A stretch of 50,935 bases of DNA from Streptomyces adelaidensis. Its GTDB lineage: Bacteria; Actinomycetota; Actinomycetes; Streptomycetales; Streptomycetaceae. The stretch lies in NCBI RefSeq assembly GCF_016598475.1, contig NZ_JAEMUX010000064.1, positions 1 through 50,935 on the forward strand, written 5' to 3'. Below the pieces are notes generated by a model. It did not search any database, was not told the origin of the DNA, and saw only the letters and a list, made by a program, of their open reading frames with translations. Made by a program: the position numbers and the translations under genes. The stretch's first letter is position 1, and the number at the start of each line of letters is the position of its first letter. Positions 8,531 to 18,259 of the stretch are shown in pieces.

Positions 8531-9441
8531 CCCAGCAGCGTCAGAAGACCACCCCGCCCGACGGGCTTGTCGTCGTCGACAAGCCGTCGGGCTTCACTTC
8601 GCACGATGTCGTCGCCAAGATGCGCGGCATCGCCCGGACCCGGCGGATCGGGCACGCGGGGACGCTCGATCCCATGGCCACCGGTGTGCTCGTCCTCGGT
8701 GTGGAGAAGGCGACCAAGCTCCTCGGTCACCTCGCGCTCACCGAGAAGGAGTACCTGGGGACCGTCCGGCTCGGGCAGACGACGATCACCGACGACGCCG
8801 AGGGCGAGATCACGGCGTCGGTCGACGCGTCGAAGGTCACCCGCGAAGCCGTCGACGCCGGGATCGCCAAGCTGACCGGCGCCATCATGCAGGTGCCGTC
8901 CAAGGTCAGCGCCATCAAGATCGACGGCGTGCGGTCGTACAAGCGGGCCAGGGACGGCGAGGACTTCGAGATTCCCGCCCGGCCCGTAACCGTCTCCTCC
9001 TTCGCGGTGTACGACGTCCGCGACGCCGTCGCCGAGGACGGCACCCCCGTCCTCGACCTGGTGGTGTCGGTGGTGTGCTCCTCCGGGACGTACATCCGGG
9101 CCCTCGCCCGTGACCTGGGCGCGGACCTGGGCGTCGGCGGCCACCTCACCGCGCTGCGCCGGACCCGAGTGGGGCCGTACAAGCTGGAGTCCGCCCGGAC
9201 GCTCGACCAGCTCCAGGCGGAGCTGACCGTGATGCCGGTCGCCGAGGCCGCCACGGCCGCGTTCCCCCGCTGGGACGTGGACGACAGGCGGGCGGGGCTG
9301 CTGCTGAACGGGGTGCGGCTGGAGATGCCCGAGGAGTACGAGGGCCGCGGGGCCGTCGCCGTCTTCGACCCCACCGGGCGCTTCCTGGCCCTCGTGGAGA
9401 GCCAGAAGGGCAAGGCCAAGAGCCTGGCGATCTTCGGCTGA
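8527..9441 (+). CDS. truB: tRNA pseudouridine-55 synthase TruB
   Basis: TruB converts U55 of the T-loop of tRNAs to pseudouridine and also acts as a tRNA chaperone. The 304-residue product has GLVVVDKPSGFTSHDVV (about 13-29) and the catalytic motif GHAGTLDPMATG (about 42-53), in which Asp48 is the expected nucleophile; the later YIRALARDLG segment is also typical. A small C-terminal RNA-binding extension is present. It overlaps rbfA by 4 bp and closes the rimP-to-truB operon. Confidence 0.96.
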   Translation: MTQQRQKTTPPDGLVVVDKPSGFTSHDVVAKMRGIARTRRIGHAGTLDPMATGVLVLGVEKATKLLGHLALTEKEYLGTVRLGQTTITDDAEGEITASVDASKVTREAVDAGIAKLTGAIMQVPSKVSAIKIDGVRSYKRARDGEDFEIPARPVTVSSFAVYDVRDAVAEDGTPVLDLVVSVVCSSGTYIRALARDLGADLGVGGHLTALRRTRVGPYKLESARTLDQLQAELTVMPVAEAATAAFPRWDVDDRRAGLLLNGVRLEMPEEYEGRGAVAVFDPTGRFLALVESQKGKAKSLAIFG

Positions 9442-9475
9442 GGCCGGCCTTTCGGGTGTGGGCACCGCGTGCTTC

Positions 9476-9496
9476 AGGGGCGCGGGGAACTGCGCG
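9476..9496. repeat. Intergenic GC-rich repeat, copy 2
   Basis: This 21-nt block is identical to 21-41 and lies 34 nt downstream of truB. Unlike copy 1 it is not flanked by the gcgcccc arm. The rest of the truB to 9765 gap (about 320 bp) shows no further gene; the sequence aggtacgacggggaggtc just before 9765 supplies the next ribosome binding site. Confidence 0.6.
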
Positions 9497-9764
9497 ATCA
9501 ACCACGCACGACCCGCACCCGCCGAACTCCCGCTCATCGGCCAAAGCCCAGCGGAGCGGCGGGACTTGCTGTTCCCGCCGCTCCACGGTCCCCCCTCGGT
9601 TCCCCCACCCAGAGGTGTATCCATCCGCCGACGCCTATTCACCCCTTCGTGCAGGCGCTCGGAGTGAACCGAGGGAGCGGAAGGGGGCGCGTTCGCCGGA
9701 CGATCTGTTCTGCTGATCTTCGGGTGCCTACCGTCGGAACAGAGGTACGACGGGGAGGTCAGGA

Positions 9765-12700
9765 ATGGCGGTACGTGGCCGTCGGGCAACGGACGACGGC
9801 CGGGCGGCTCGGGACGAGGTCCTGGTACGCGTCGGCGACCTGGCGGGACGCCCGCGCGGCACCGGCTTCGTGGCCGACCACCACGGCACGGTGGTCACCA
9901 GCCACGAGGCGGTGGACGGGCTGGCCCGGCTGGTGCTGCACACGGCCGGGGAGCGCACTTGCGTGGTGACCTCCGACGCGGTGACCCCGCTGCCCGCCCT
10001 CGATCTCGCGCTGATCCGCACCGAGGGGCTGTGTGTGGACCCGCTGCCCTTCGCCCTGCGCGACGAAATCGGGACGGGAGCATACGTCCGGATCGCGGCC
10101 GGCGGCTGGCGCGAGGCCCGGGTGCTGGGCGCGGCGGACGTCACGTACACCGCGACCGACGGGTTCCATCTGCTGCGCGGCGCCCTGGAGTTGGCGATCG
10201 GGACGGCCGGGCGCGAGGCGCTGCGGCCGGCCGGGGGAGCGGCCGGGGGACCCGTGCTCGACATGACCACCGGCGCCGTGGTGGGCGTCCTCGGCACGGC
10301 ACTGGAGGCCCGGCACCGGGCCACCGGCTTCGCCGTACCCCTGCGCGGCTGGCGCGCAGAGCCGCCGCTGGCCGAGCTTCTCGCCCGCAACGCGGCGACG
10401 GTGCCCGCGTACGGGAGCGATCTGAATCTCGCCGGGGTGCTGGAGCTCACGGCCACCACCGTGGGGTCGGACGGGCCGGGCGCGGGCGCCGGGGCCGTCG
10501 CGGCGACCGGTGCCGAACCCGTGGAACGGCCCGTTGTCGTCAGGGAGTTCGCCGCCTTCGCCGACGGCCCGGCCACCGTGCTCGGCCTCGTCGGCCCACC
10601 CGGCAGCGGCCGTACGACGGAACTGGCGGCCCTGGCCGCCCGGCGCGGCCGGGAGCCCGAGTCCGCCCCCACGCTGTGGCTCCGCGGGGCCGACCTGCTG
10701 GCCGACGACGCGTCCGTGGCGGACGCGGCGCGACGGGCGCTGGAGCGGGCGGGGCGGATCGTGGCGGCGTCGAACGGCCCGGGCCGGCCGGACACGTGTG
10801 GCGCCGCTGACCCTTCGGGTGCCTCCGACGCCTCGGGTGCCTTGGACGACCGGCGGGCCGGGGTGGAGCCGTCGTCGCTACCGGGGCGGTACGACGGGGA
10901 GCTGGGGGACATCCGGCCGGAGCGGCTGGCCCGGCTCGCGCTGGCGGCGGGGCGGCCCCTGCTGCTGGTTCTCGACGGCCCCGAGGAGATGCCGCCCACG
11001 CCGGCCCAGCGGTCGGCCGAGTGGACCGCCGGGACGGTCGAGTGGCTCCGGGAGAACGGGGCGCGGCTCGTGGTGGCCTGCCGCGCCGAGTACTGGGAGC
11101 GGGCCGGCTCGCAGTTCCCGCCGGAGCTGCTGCACGGGAGCGAGCCCGCCGGCCAAGGACAACCACTGCCTCCCTGCGTACGGCTGGGCGACCTGACCGA
11201 GGCCGAGGCGCGGCGCGCCCGGCTGCGGTACGGGATCCCCGAAGGCGCGCTCTCCGCCACCGACGCCCGGCACCCGCTCACCCTGCGGCTCCTCTCCGAG
11301 GTGCGGGCGGCGCTGCCGGAGGGCCCGGGCGGGCGGCCCGGCGAGGATGGCGCCTTCGCCGGGCCGCCCGGTGGGGCGGGGGCCCCGCGGGTGGCCGCCA
11401 CCGGGGCTTCGGGCCGTCCCGACCGGAACGAGGTGCTGGCCGCCTACCTGGCCCTGATGTGCCTGCGCGTCGCCGTGCGGCTCGCCGCGGTGAACGGAGT
11501 GCGGGGCACGGCCGTACGGCGGCTCGCCGCGCAGGTCTCCGGGCAGGTGCACGAGGCGGCGCGGCGGTGTCTCGGGCCCGGGCAGGGGGAGCTGGACCGG
11601 GCGGCGTTCGAGGCGGTGTTCCCCTGGGGGCCGGTGCCGGGGAGGCGGCTCGGCGGGACCACCGGTTGGGCCTCGGCCGTGCTCACCGAGGGGCTGCTCG
11701 TCCCGGCGGGCAACGGCTACCGCTTCGCCCACGAGGAGCTGGCCGACTGGATCCAGGGCGCGCACCTGGACCTCGACGCGGCCCTGCACGCGCTGGTGCA
11801 CCGGGGCTGGGCCGCGCGGGCCGAGGCGGGGCGGGCCTGGGGCACGATGCCGTCGCAGGCCCGCGTCCGCCGGCACGCCCGCCGGGCCACCCGCGACCTC
11901 CCCGTGCCCCGCCACCGCATCGGCCCCGTCGTCCACGCGCTGCTCCTCCTCGGCCGGCAGCAGGGCCCCACCGAACTCTCCGGGCGCCTGGAGGAGTTGC
12001 TCGACGCCCTGGACGCGCTGCTGCCGCCGGGCGCCACACCACCCGACGCCCCGACCTGGTGGGCCACCCACCTCCTGTCCGAGGCGCTGCTGAGGGTGCC
12101 CGACGCCACGCCGTACAGCCGGGTGCTGCGGTTCCTCACCGAGCGGATCGGGGCCTGGCAGGCCCAGGGCCGGGACGTACCGCCGGAGTTCGGGCCGGAC
12201 TTCTGGGCGGCGCTGCCGCTGCCCGAGGCGGAACGGTTCGGCCTGCTGCGCCGCCTGGTCGTCGCCGACCCGGCCACTGGCGACGGGCCCCGCTACCTGG
12301 ACGTGGCCTCCCGCCTCCTCGGCGCCGACCCCACCGCCGTACAACCGCACCTCACCCGCTGGTTCCACGACGACACCCCGCTGGTCGCGAACCCGGACGC
12401 CACCGTGGCGACGGCCGCGCAGGCGCTGCTGCACACACACCGGCGGTGTGCCCTGGACGACCTGACCGAGGCGCTCGTCGACCGCGCGCACCGGCGCGGC
12501 GACGAACTCCTCGCCGTACTGTCCGAGGAGGAGCCCTCGGCGGTGTGCCGGGCCGTCGACCGGTGGGCGCACGACGAGCGCCCGGCGCGGCGGGTCGCCG
12601 CGCTGGCCTACGGGCTGCGGACGGCTCCGCATGTGCGTACGGAGGCCGACCACGAGCTGCTCCGCTACGCGGCCCTCGCCCTGCTGGGCCGCCCCGCCGA

Positions 12701-13598
12701 CGTCACCCTGCACAGCGGGGCGCTCGCCCTGCTCGTACGGGACCCGCTGACCAGATCCCGGTACCTGCCCCAGGCGTTGGAGCGCTTCGCGGCCGGTGAT
12801 CCGCAACTGCCCGCGAGTGCGCTCGTCACCGCCCTCGCCACGCATCCGGACGCGGTCCTCGACGCGTTCCGCACGCGGCTGCGGACGCCGGGGGGCCACG
12901 GCGGCTCCAACACCTGTGGCTCCGGCGGTCCCGATGGTTCCGATGGTTCCGATGGTTCCGATGGGGAGGCTCTGCGGACGCTCGCCGAGGTGACCACGCC
13001 CGGTCTCGCGCGGCGCGTCACCACGCTCGTACGGGAGGTCGTCGAGCTGCGCCCCGAGGTGGCCGGGCATGTGGCCGCGTACGTCGACCGGCGGCTGGAG
13101 CATGGGCCCGGGACCCGAGCTGTGCTGTTCCCGCTGGTCAGCGGGCTTGTCACCGAGGGGCCTGTGCAGGTGCGGGCGGCGCTCGCGGCGGTCTTCGCCG
13201 AGCCGGGCACGTCCACGTCCGTGCCGCTGCGGCGCGAACTGCTCGACCTGCTGATGGCGACCGAGCGGGATCCGTCGGTGCTGGACGCGCTGCTGCGGGC
13301 CGCCGCCGCGCGCGGGGCCGATGCGGGTGGGGGAGAGGGCAGGAGGGACTTCGGGGAGACCAGGGCCTTGATTCACCGGGTCGGGATGCTGCTCGTCCGG
13401 ACGCCCGAGGGGGCCACCCGTTTCGACTGGGCGCTCGTCGACCTGGCCCGCCACGTTCCCGGCTTCGCGGGCATGGTGGCCGGGTGGCTCAGCGGTACGC
13501 CCCAGGAGTGGGCGGCGGTCGTCGGTCCGAGCACGCGGCGCATGATCGAGAACCTGGCGGGGGTGCGGGGGGCGCCCGGCGTGCGGGTGTCCGTGTGA
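9765..13598 (+). CDS. Trypsin-like pseudoprotease fused to P-loop NTPase and helical C-terminus
   Basis: This 1277-residue protein has three parts. Residues about 15-200 resemble a trypsin-like protease: GTGFVADHHG is followed by TSHEAV with His47 and LDLALI with Asp80, but the GxSGGP position reads GAAGGP, so the catalytic Ser is Ala160. Residues about 265-480 form a P-loop NTPase: GPPGSGRTT (277-285) is a Walker A whose Lys is Arg283, LLLVLDGPEE (398-407) is Walker B and LVVACRAEYW (434-443) is a sensor-like strand. The remaining about 700 residues are Ala/Leu/Arg-rich helices, probably HEAT/ARM-like, with a DGSDGSDG linker near 1060. The architecture resembles STAND-type signalling or defence ATPases. 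It lies between truB and ribF, is probably cytoplasmic (no signal or membrane segment), and its function is unknown. Confidence 0.75.
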   Translation: MAVRGRRATDDGRAARDEVLVRVGDLAGRPRGTGFVADHHGTVVTSHEAVDGLARLVLHTAGERTCVVTSDAVTPLPALDLALIRTEGLCVDPLPFALRDEIGTGAYVRIAAGGWREARVLGAADVTYTATDGFHLLRGALELAIGTAGREALRPAGGAAGGPVLDMTTGAVVGVLGTALEARHRATGFAVPLRGWRAEPPLAELLARNAATVPAYGSDLNLAGVLELTATTVGSDGPGAGAGAVAATGAEPVERPVVVREFAAFADGPATVLGLVGPPGSGRTTELAALAARRGREPESAPTLWLRGADLLADDASVADAARRALERAGRIVAASNGPGRPDTCGAADPSGASDASGALDDRRAGVEPSSLPGRYDGELGDIRPERLARLALAAGRPLLLVLDGPEEMPPTPAQRSAEWTAGTVEWLRENGARLVVACRAEYWERAGSQFPPELLHGSEPAGQGQPLPPCVRLGDLTEAEARRARLRYGIPEGALSATDARHPLTLRLLSEVRAALPEGPGGRPGEDGAFAGPPGGAGAPRVAATGASGRPDRNEVLAAYLALMCLRVAVRLAAVNGVRGTAVRRLAAQVSGQVHEAARRCLGPGQGELDRAAFEAVFPWGPVPGRRLGGTTGWASAVLTEGLLVPAGNGYRFAHEELADWIQGAHLDLDAALHALVHRGWAARAEAGRAWGTMPSQARVRRHARRATRDLPVPRHRIGPVVHALLLLGRQQGPTELSGRLEELLDALDALLPPGATPPDAPTWWATHLLSEALLRVPDATPYSRVLRFLTERIGAWQAQGRDVPPEFGPDFWAALPLPEAERFGLLRRLVVADPATGDGPRYLDVASRLLGADPTAVQPHLTRWFHDDTPLVANPDATVATAAQALLHTHRRCALDDLTEALVDRAHRRGDELLAVLSEEEPSAVCRAVDRWAHDERPARRVAALAYGLRTAPHVRTEADHELLRYAALALLGRPADVTLHSGALALLVRDPLTRSRYLPQALERFAAGDPQLPASALVTALATHPDAVLDAFRTRLRTPGGHGGSNTCGSGGPDGSDGSDGSDGEALRTLAEVTTPGLARRVTTLVREVVELRPEVAGHVAAYVDRRLEHGPGTRAVLFPLVSGLVTEGPVQVRAALAAVFAEPGTSTSVPLRRELLDLLMATERDPSVLDALLRAAAARGADAGGGEGRRDFGETRALIHRVGMLLVRTPEGATRFDWALVDLARHVPGFAGMVAGWLSGTPQEWAAVVGPSTRRMIENLAGVRGAPGVRVSV

Positions 13599-13738
13599 AG
13601 GGGGTTCCGTGAAGGGCCGTGAATCCGTGCTCCGGGTCACAGCCCGGATGCCGATGCGGGCCGAGGGCATCCGGCATGGCACCCTTAGACCTGCGTACGA
13701 GGCAACCACGGACACAGGTTCGACGAGGAGCGGTCACA

Positions 13739-14692
13739 GTGCAGCGCTGGCGTGGCTTGGAGGACATCCCCGAGGACTGGGGGCGCAGCGTCGTCACCAT
13801 CGGTTCCTATGACGGGGTGCACCGCGGACACCAGCTGATCCTCCGGCACGCCGTGGAACGCGCCCGCGAGCTGGGCGTTCCCACCGTCGCCGTCACCTTC
13901 GACCCGCACCCCAGCGAGGTCCTGCGCCCCGGCAGCCACCCGCCACTGCTCGCCCCGCACCACCGCCGCGCCGAACTGATGGCCGGGCTGGGCGTGGACG
14001 CGGTCCTGATCCTGCCCTTCACCACCGAGTTCTCGCGGCTGTCCCCGGCCGACTTCGTCGCCAAGGTCCTGGTCGACAGGCTGCACGCCAGGGCGGTCGT
14101 CGAGGGCCCCAACTTCCGCTTCGGCCACAAGGCCGCCGGCGATGTGGCGTTCCTGGCCGAGCAGGGCAAGACGTACGACTTCGACGTCGAGGTCGTCGAC
14201 CTGTTCGTCACCGGTGAGGCGGGCGGCGGTCAGCCCTTCTCCTCGACCATGACCCGGCGGCTGGTCACCGAGGGCGACGTCGAGGGCGCGCGCGAGATCC
14301 TCGGCCGCCCGCACCGCGTCGAGGGCGTCGTCGTACGCGGCGCCCAGCGCGGCCGCGAACTGGGCTTCCCGACGGCCAACGTCGAGACACTCCCGCACAC
14401 CGCCATCCCCGCCGACGGCGTCTACGCCGGCTGGCTGCATGTCGAGGGCGAGGCCATGCCCGCCGCGATCTCCGTCGGCACGAACCCGCAGTTCGACGGC
14501 ACCGAGCGCACGGTCGAGGCGTACGCCATCGACCGGGTGGGGCTCGACCTCTACGGCCTCCACGTCGCCGTCGACTTCCTCGCCTATGTGCGCGGCCAGG
14601 CGAAGTTCGACTCGCTGGACGCGCTGCTCGTGGCGATCGGGGACGACGTGAAGAGGTGCCGGGAGCTGATCGGGGCGTATGAGGGGGAGTAG
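13739..14692 (+). CDS. ribF: Bifunctional riboflavin kinase/FAD synthetase RibF
   Basis: RibF phosphorylates riboflavin to FMN and then adenylates it to FAD. The 317-residue product has an N-terminal FMN adenylyltransferase domain with the nucleotidyltransferase motif GSYDGVHRGH (about 22-31) and VAVTFDPHP, and a C-terminal flavokinase domain with GRELGFPTAN (about 205-214) and later GVYAGW. The GTG at 13739 with GAGGAG at 13725-13730 is preferred over upstream frame extensions, because the family starts a few residues before the first motif. It sits 140 bp after the pseudoprotease/NTPase gene and ends before a strong terminator. Confidence 0.95.
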   Translation: MQRWRGLEDIPEDWGRSVVTIGSYDGVHRGHQLILRHAVERARELGVPTVAVTFDPHPSEVLRPGSHPPLLAPHHRRAELMAGLGVDAVLILPFTTEFSRLSPADFVAKVLVDRLHARAVVEGPNFRFGHKAAGDVAFLAEQGKTYDFDVEVVDLFVTGEAGGGQPFSSTMTRRLVTEGDVEGAREILGRPHRVEGVVVRGAQRGRELGFPTANVETLPHTAIPADGVYAGWLHVEGEAMPAAISVGTNPQFDGTERTVEAYAIDRVGLDLYGLHVAVDFLAYVRGQAKFDSLDALLVAIGDDVKRCRELIGAYEGE

Positions 14693-14778
14693 TCCCCTGA
14701 GGTGTGGAGCGCCGACTGCGCTCAATGCGTCGGCCGCGTAGGCCGGGTCGGCTGTGCCGAATGCGGCGGATACGCGTG

Positions 14779-14829
14779 GGGCCCGTACCGATCGAGTCGT
14801 TCGAGACTCGTGAACGGTACGGGCCCTTT
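14779..14829. terminator. Bidirectional terminator between ribF and the ESX locus
   Basis: gggcccgtaccg (14779-14790) pairs exactly with cggtacgggccc (14815-14826). A second stem cgagtc/gactcg lies in the loop, and TTT follows. It separates ribF from the convergent EspI-like gene. Confidence 0.8.
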
Positions 14830-14848
14830 GGCGTGTGCGGTTGGGCCG

Positions 14849-17800
14849 TTACTGCTGGGGGGGCGGTGCGGGCGGGTAGGGCTGGCCCGGCTGCTGCGGG
14901 TACTGCTGATCCTGCTGTTGCGGGGGGTACGGCTGGCCCGGAGCGTGCTGGCCCGGCGCCGGCTGCTGGGGATGGCCGGGGTGGCCGTAGGGCTGCGGGG
15001 CCTGGCCGGGGGCGGGCTGACCCGGGTAGGGCTGGCCGGGGTACGGCTGGGGCTGCGGCTGCTGTGGGTACGGCTGGCCGGGCTGCTGCTGCGCGGGATA
15101 TGGCTGGCCCGGCATCGGCTGACCAGGCGTTTGCCGGCCCGGCATCGGCGGGGCGGCCACCGGCGGCGGGTTGCCGTCCGACGTCCACAGGCCGTGTGAC
15201 TGCTGGTGGCGGGCCATGTCCTCGGCGACCATGGCCGCGAGCGTGAAGTACGACTCCCGCACCTTCGGCCGCATCATGTCGAGGTCCAACTCGGCACCGG
15301 CGGCCAGGTGTTCGTCGAAGGGCACGACGATGACACCGCGGCAGCGCGTCTCGAAGTGGGAGACGATGTCCTCCACCTTGATCATCTTGCCGGTGTCGCG
15401 CACACCCGAGATGACCGTGATGGAGCGTGCCACCAGGTCCTGGTACCCGTGCGCGGAGAGCCAGTCGAGTGTCGTACTGGCGCTGCTCGCACCGTCCACC
15501 GACGGCGTCGAGATGATGATGAGCTGGTCGGCGAGGTCGAGCACCCCGCGCATCGCGCTGTAGAGCAGGCCCGTACCCGAGTCGGTCAGGATGATCGGGT
15601 ACTGCTTGCCGAGGATGTCGATCGCGCGCCGGTAGTCCTCGTCGTTGAAGGTCGTGGACACGGCCGGGTCGACGTCGTTCGCGATGATCTCCAGGCCGGA
15701 GGGGGCCTGCGAGGTGAACCGCCGGATGTCCATGTACGAGTTGAGGTACGGGATCGCCTGGACCAGGTCACGGATGGTGGCCCCGGTCTCGCGGCGCACC
15801 CGGCGGCCGAGCGTGCCCGCGTCCGGGTTGGCGTCGATCGCGAGGATCTTGTCCTGCCGCTCCGTGGCGAGCGTCGAGCCGAGGGCCGTGGTGGTCGTGG
15901 TCTTGCCCACGCCGCCCTTCAGGCTGATGACCGCGATGCGGTAGCAGGACAGGACCGGGGTCCTGATCAGCTCCAGCTTCCGCTGCCGCTCGGCCTCCTC
16001 CTTCTTGCCGCCCAGCTTGAACAGCCCGCCGCCCGACGCGGGACGACTGCTCTTCGCCTTCTGCTTCTTGCTGTTCAGCAGCCGGTCGGAGGACAGCTCG
16101 ACTGCCGCGGTGTAACCGAGCGGGGCGACACCCGGGTTGGTGGGCTGCCGCTGGTCGTGCTGCACGGCCTGGGGCCAGGCGGCGCCTGTGCGAGGGTCGA
16201 TGGGGGCGGGGGGGTGGGCTTGACCGCCGGGGTGTCCGGGGTGACCGGGCTGTCCGGGGTGGTCTGGGTGAGCTGCGTGGGCCGGCTGTTCGGGCTGGCC
16301 TGGGTGGGCGGGGTGTCCGGGCTGGGCGGGGAAGGGGGCGTGCGGTTGGGCGGCCTGGCTGGGGTGGCCGGGCTGGGCGGGGGGCTGGGGGAAGCCGTAG
16401 CCGCCTTGGGGGGGTGGGGCGAGGGGGGCGCCGGGAGTGCCGGGCGGGCCGGCGGCGCCGGGCGTGCCAGGGGTGTTCGGTGTGCCGGGGTGCGGGAAGC
16501 CGTAGCCCGCCGGGGGGCCGGGGGGCTGTGGCGCGTTGGGGTGGGGTGCGGGGGCAGGTGCGGGTGCGCCCGGTTGGGCCGGGGGCTGGGGGAAGCCGTA
16601 GCCGCCTTGGTGGGGGATGGGTGCCTGGGGCGGTACGGGTGTGCTGGAGGGCGGGAAGCCGTAACCGGGGGCGGGGGTACCTGGCTGTCCCGGTTGTCCC
16701 GGCTGCCCGGGCTGAGCCGGAGGTTGGGGGAAGCCGTAGCCGCCCTGGTGGGGGATGGGTGCCTGGGGCGGTACGGGAGTGCCGGGCTGAGGGAAGCCGT
16801 AGCCGGCGGGAGCGGGGGCACCGGCGGCCTGCGGGGCCGGCGGCGCAGCTGGGGCGTCGACAGCGTTGCCCCAGGCCGCAGGCGCGCCCTGAGGAGCCTG
16901 CGGGTGGATCGGCTGCTGCTGATCGGGCATCCCGGGCACCGCCTGCGCGTCCGGCGCCGACGGTGCGGACGCGGGCCACTGCGCCGCCGGGGCGGGCGCG
17001 GCGGGCTGGTACGCGGGCGGCAACGGCGGAAGCCCACCTTGCGGCGTCGGCGTCGGCGTCGGCGGGGGCGTCCAGGCGGGCGGCGTCTGCGGCACGCCAC
17101 CGGACGCGGCCGGAACCGGTGCGGCGGGTGTGGCGGGTGGGATGTCCTGCGGTGCACCGGCCTGCGGCGCGGGGGGTTGCGGCGCGGCCTCCTCGGGCTC
17201 GGCGGCGTCAGCGACGGCGCCTTGAGGAGCGGCCTCCGGAAGCGTGGCCTCCGCCGGCTCGGCCCTGTCGGAGACGGCGTCCGGGCTCACGGCGTCCCCG
17301 GGCTGCTCGCCCTCAGCGGCGGCACCCGCCTCGCTGGACGCCTCCGTAGCGGCTGAGCCCTCGGAGCTTTCACCGTCCGGGTGGTCCTGACCACCGCTGC
17401 CCTGCGCGCTCTGGCCATCGGCGGGCCGCTCGACGGCATCGGCATCGGCATCGGCATTGGCGTCCGCAACAGCGCTGCCGACTGCGGGGCCGTCCTGCCG
17501 CACCTCGGCAGCCGCACCGGCCTCCGCAGCCCCCTCAGCGTGAGGGACACTGGCATTGACACCGTCGCCGCTACCGGCCACGGACCCGGCGTCGGACGCA
17601 TTCGCGCCCCCCGCCTCCCCGTCCTCCGCCTGCGGCGCGTTCAACTCAAAGTCGCCGGCACCCACTTCACCGCCACCGGAAGCAGCACCCGCACCCGCGT
17701 CGACCTGGGGAGGCGCGTCGGAAGCCGTCTCTTCGTCGGCCGCACTCGCACCCGCGACCTCACGCTTCAACGCGGCAGCGGAGATCCGCATGGTCGCGCC

Positions 17801-18259
17801 GCTCTCGATGTCCCCGTTGTCGAAGCCGGCCTCGGGCGCGGCGGCGACAGGGTGCCCGACCGGGGGCGCGACAGGTGGCCAGGGAGTCGGAAAGGCGCCA
17901 CCCGGAGCCGCGCCGGACGAGCCGGACATGTCGACAGGAGGACCGACCGGCGGCGCGGGCGGCGGCGTTACGGCACCAACGGCCGGAGGCGTCACGGCAC
18001 CAACGGCCGGAGGCGTCGCGGGACCAACGGCCGGAGGAACACTCCCCGCACCCGCACCCGCAGCCCCCGCACCAGCAGCCCCCGCACCCGAATCCGCCCC
18101 TGCCCCGGCCGCTCCCGGCGAGGCGTTCTGCGTGTACCAGGCAGGCGGCGCGTAGTCGATGGTGAACTCGCCCGTCATCTCGATGGCGGACTCCGCGTCG
18201 GGCTGGTCATCGTCGGGTGTGGCCCAGCCCCCGCGGATCCCGTCCCGCTCGCTGCTCAC
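14849..18259 (-). CDS. EspI-like ESX protein: Pro/Ala-rich N-terminus plus MinD/ParA-type ATPase
   Basis: This 1136-residue protein starts with about 700 residues of Ala/Glu/Asp- then Pro/Gly/Gln-rich, probably disordered sequence. It continues into a MinD/ParA-like domain with deviant Walker A KGGVGKTT (about 780-787), VIDANPDAGTLG-like switch LAIDANPDAG and an IILTDSGTG segment, and ends in another Pro/Gln-rich tail of about 110 residues. Mycobacterial EspI, encoded in ESX-1, has the same plan of a Pro/Ala-rich region ahead of a MinD-like ATPase and has been linked to control of ESX-1 under low ATP. The N-terminal region has six GYGFP motifs in near-repeats. The GTG start has an excellent AGGAGGA ribosome binding site. 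It is the distal gene of the leftward eccE group. Confidence 0.8.
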   Translation of the reverse strand: MSSERDGIRGGWATPDDDQPDAESAIEMTGEFTIDYAPPAWYTQNASPGAAGAGADSGAGAAGAGAAGAGAGSVPPAVGPATPPAVGAVTPPAVGAVTPPPAPPVGPPVDMSGSSGAAPGGAFPTPWPPVAPPVGHPVAAAPEAGFDNGDIESGATMRISAAALKREVAGASAADEETASDAPPQVDAGAGAASGGGEVGAGDFELNAPQAEDGEAGGANASDAGSVAGSGDGVNASVPHAEGAAEAGAAAEVRQDGPAVGSAVADANADADADAVERPADGQSAQGSGGQDHPDGESSEGSAATEASSEAGAAAEGEQPGDAVSPDAVSDRAEPAEATLPEAAPQGAVADAAEPEEAAPQPPAPQAGAPQDIPPATPAAPVPAASGGVPQTPPAWTPPPTPTPTPQGGLPPLPPAYQPAAPAPAAQWPASAPSAPDAQAVPGMPDQQQPIHPQAPQGAPAAWGNAVDAPAAPPAPQAAGAPAPAGYGFPQPGTPVPPQAPIPHQGGYGFPQPPAQPGQPGQPGQPGTPAPGYGFPPSSTPVPPQAPIPHQGGYGFPQPPAQPGAPAPAPAPHPNAPQPPGPPAGYGFPHPGTPNTPGTPGAAGPPGTPGAPLAPPPQGGYGFPQPPAQPGHPSQAAQPHAPFPAQPGHPAHPGQPEQPAHAAHPDHPGQPGHPGHPGGQAHPPAPIDPRTGAAWPQAVQHDQRQPTNPGVAPLGYTAAVELSSDRLLNSKKQKAKSSRPASGGGLFKLGGKKEEAERQRKLELIRTPVLSCYRIAVISLKGGVGKTTTTTALGSTLATERQDKILAIDANPDAGTLGRRVRRETGATIRDLVQAIPYLNSYMDIRRFTSQAPSGLEIIANDVDPAVSTTFNDEDYRRAIDILGKQYPIILTDSGTGLLYSAMRGVLDLADQLIIISTPSVDGASSASTTLDWLSAHGYQDLVARSITVISGVRDTGKMIKVEDIVSHFETRCRGVIVVPFDEHLAAGAELDLDMMRPKVRESYFTLAAMVAEDMARHQQSHGLWTSDGNPPPVAAPPMPGRQTPGQPMPGQPYPAQQQPGQPYPQQPQPQPYPGQPYPGQPAPGQAPQPYGHPGHPQQPAPGQHAPGQPYPPQQQDQQYPQQPGQPYPPAPPPQQ

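Noticed and set aside
10878..13715. A 945-residue leftward open frame opposite the pseudoprotease/NTPase gene
   Set aside because: It has Arg/Gly/Pro-rich composition, no motifs and no ribosome binding site, while the plus strand has clear domain motifs.
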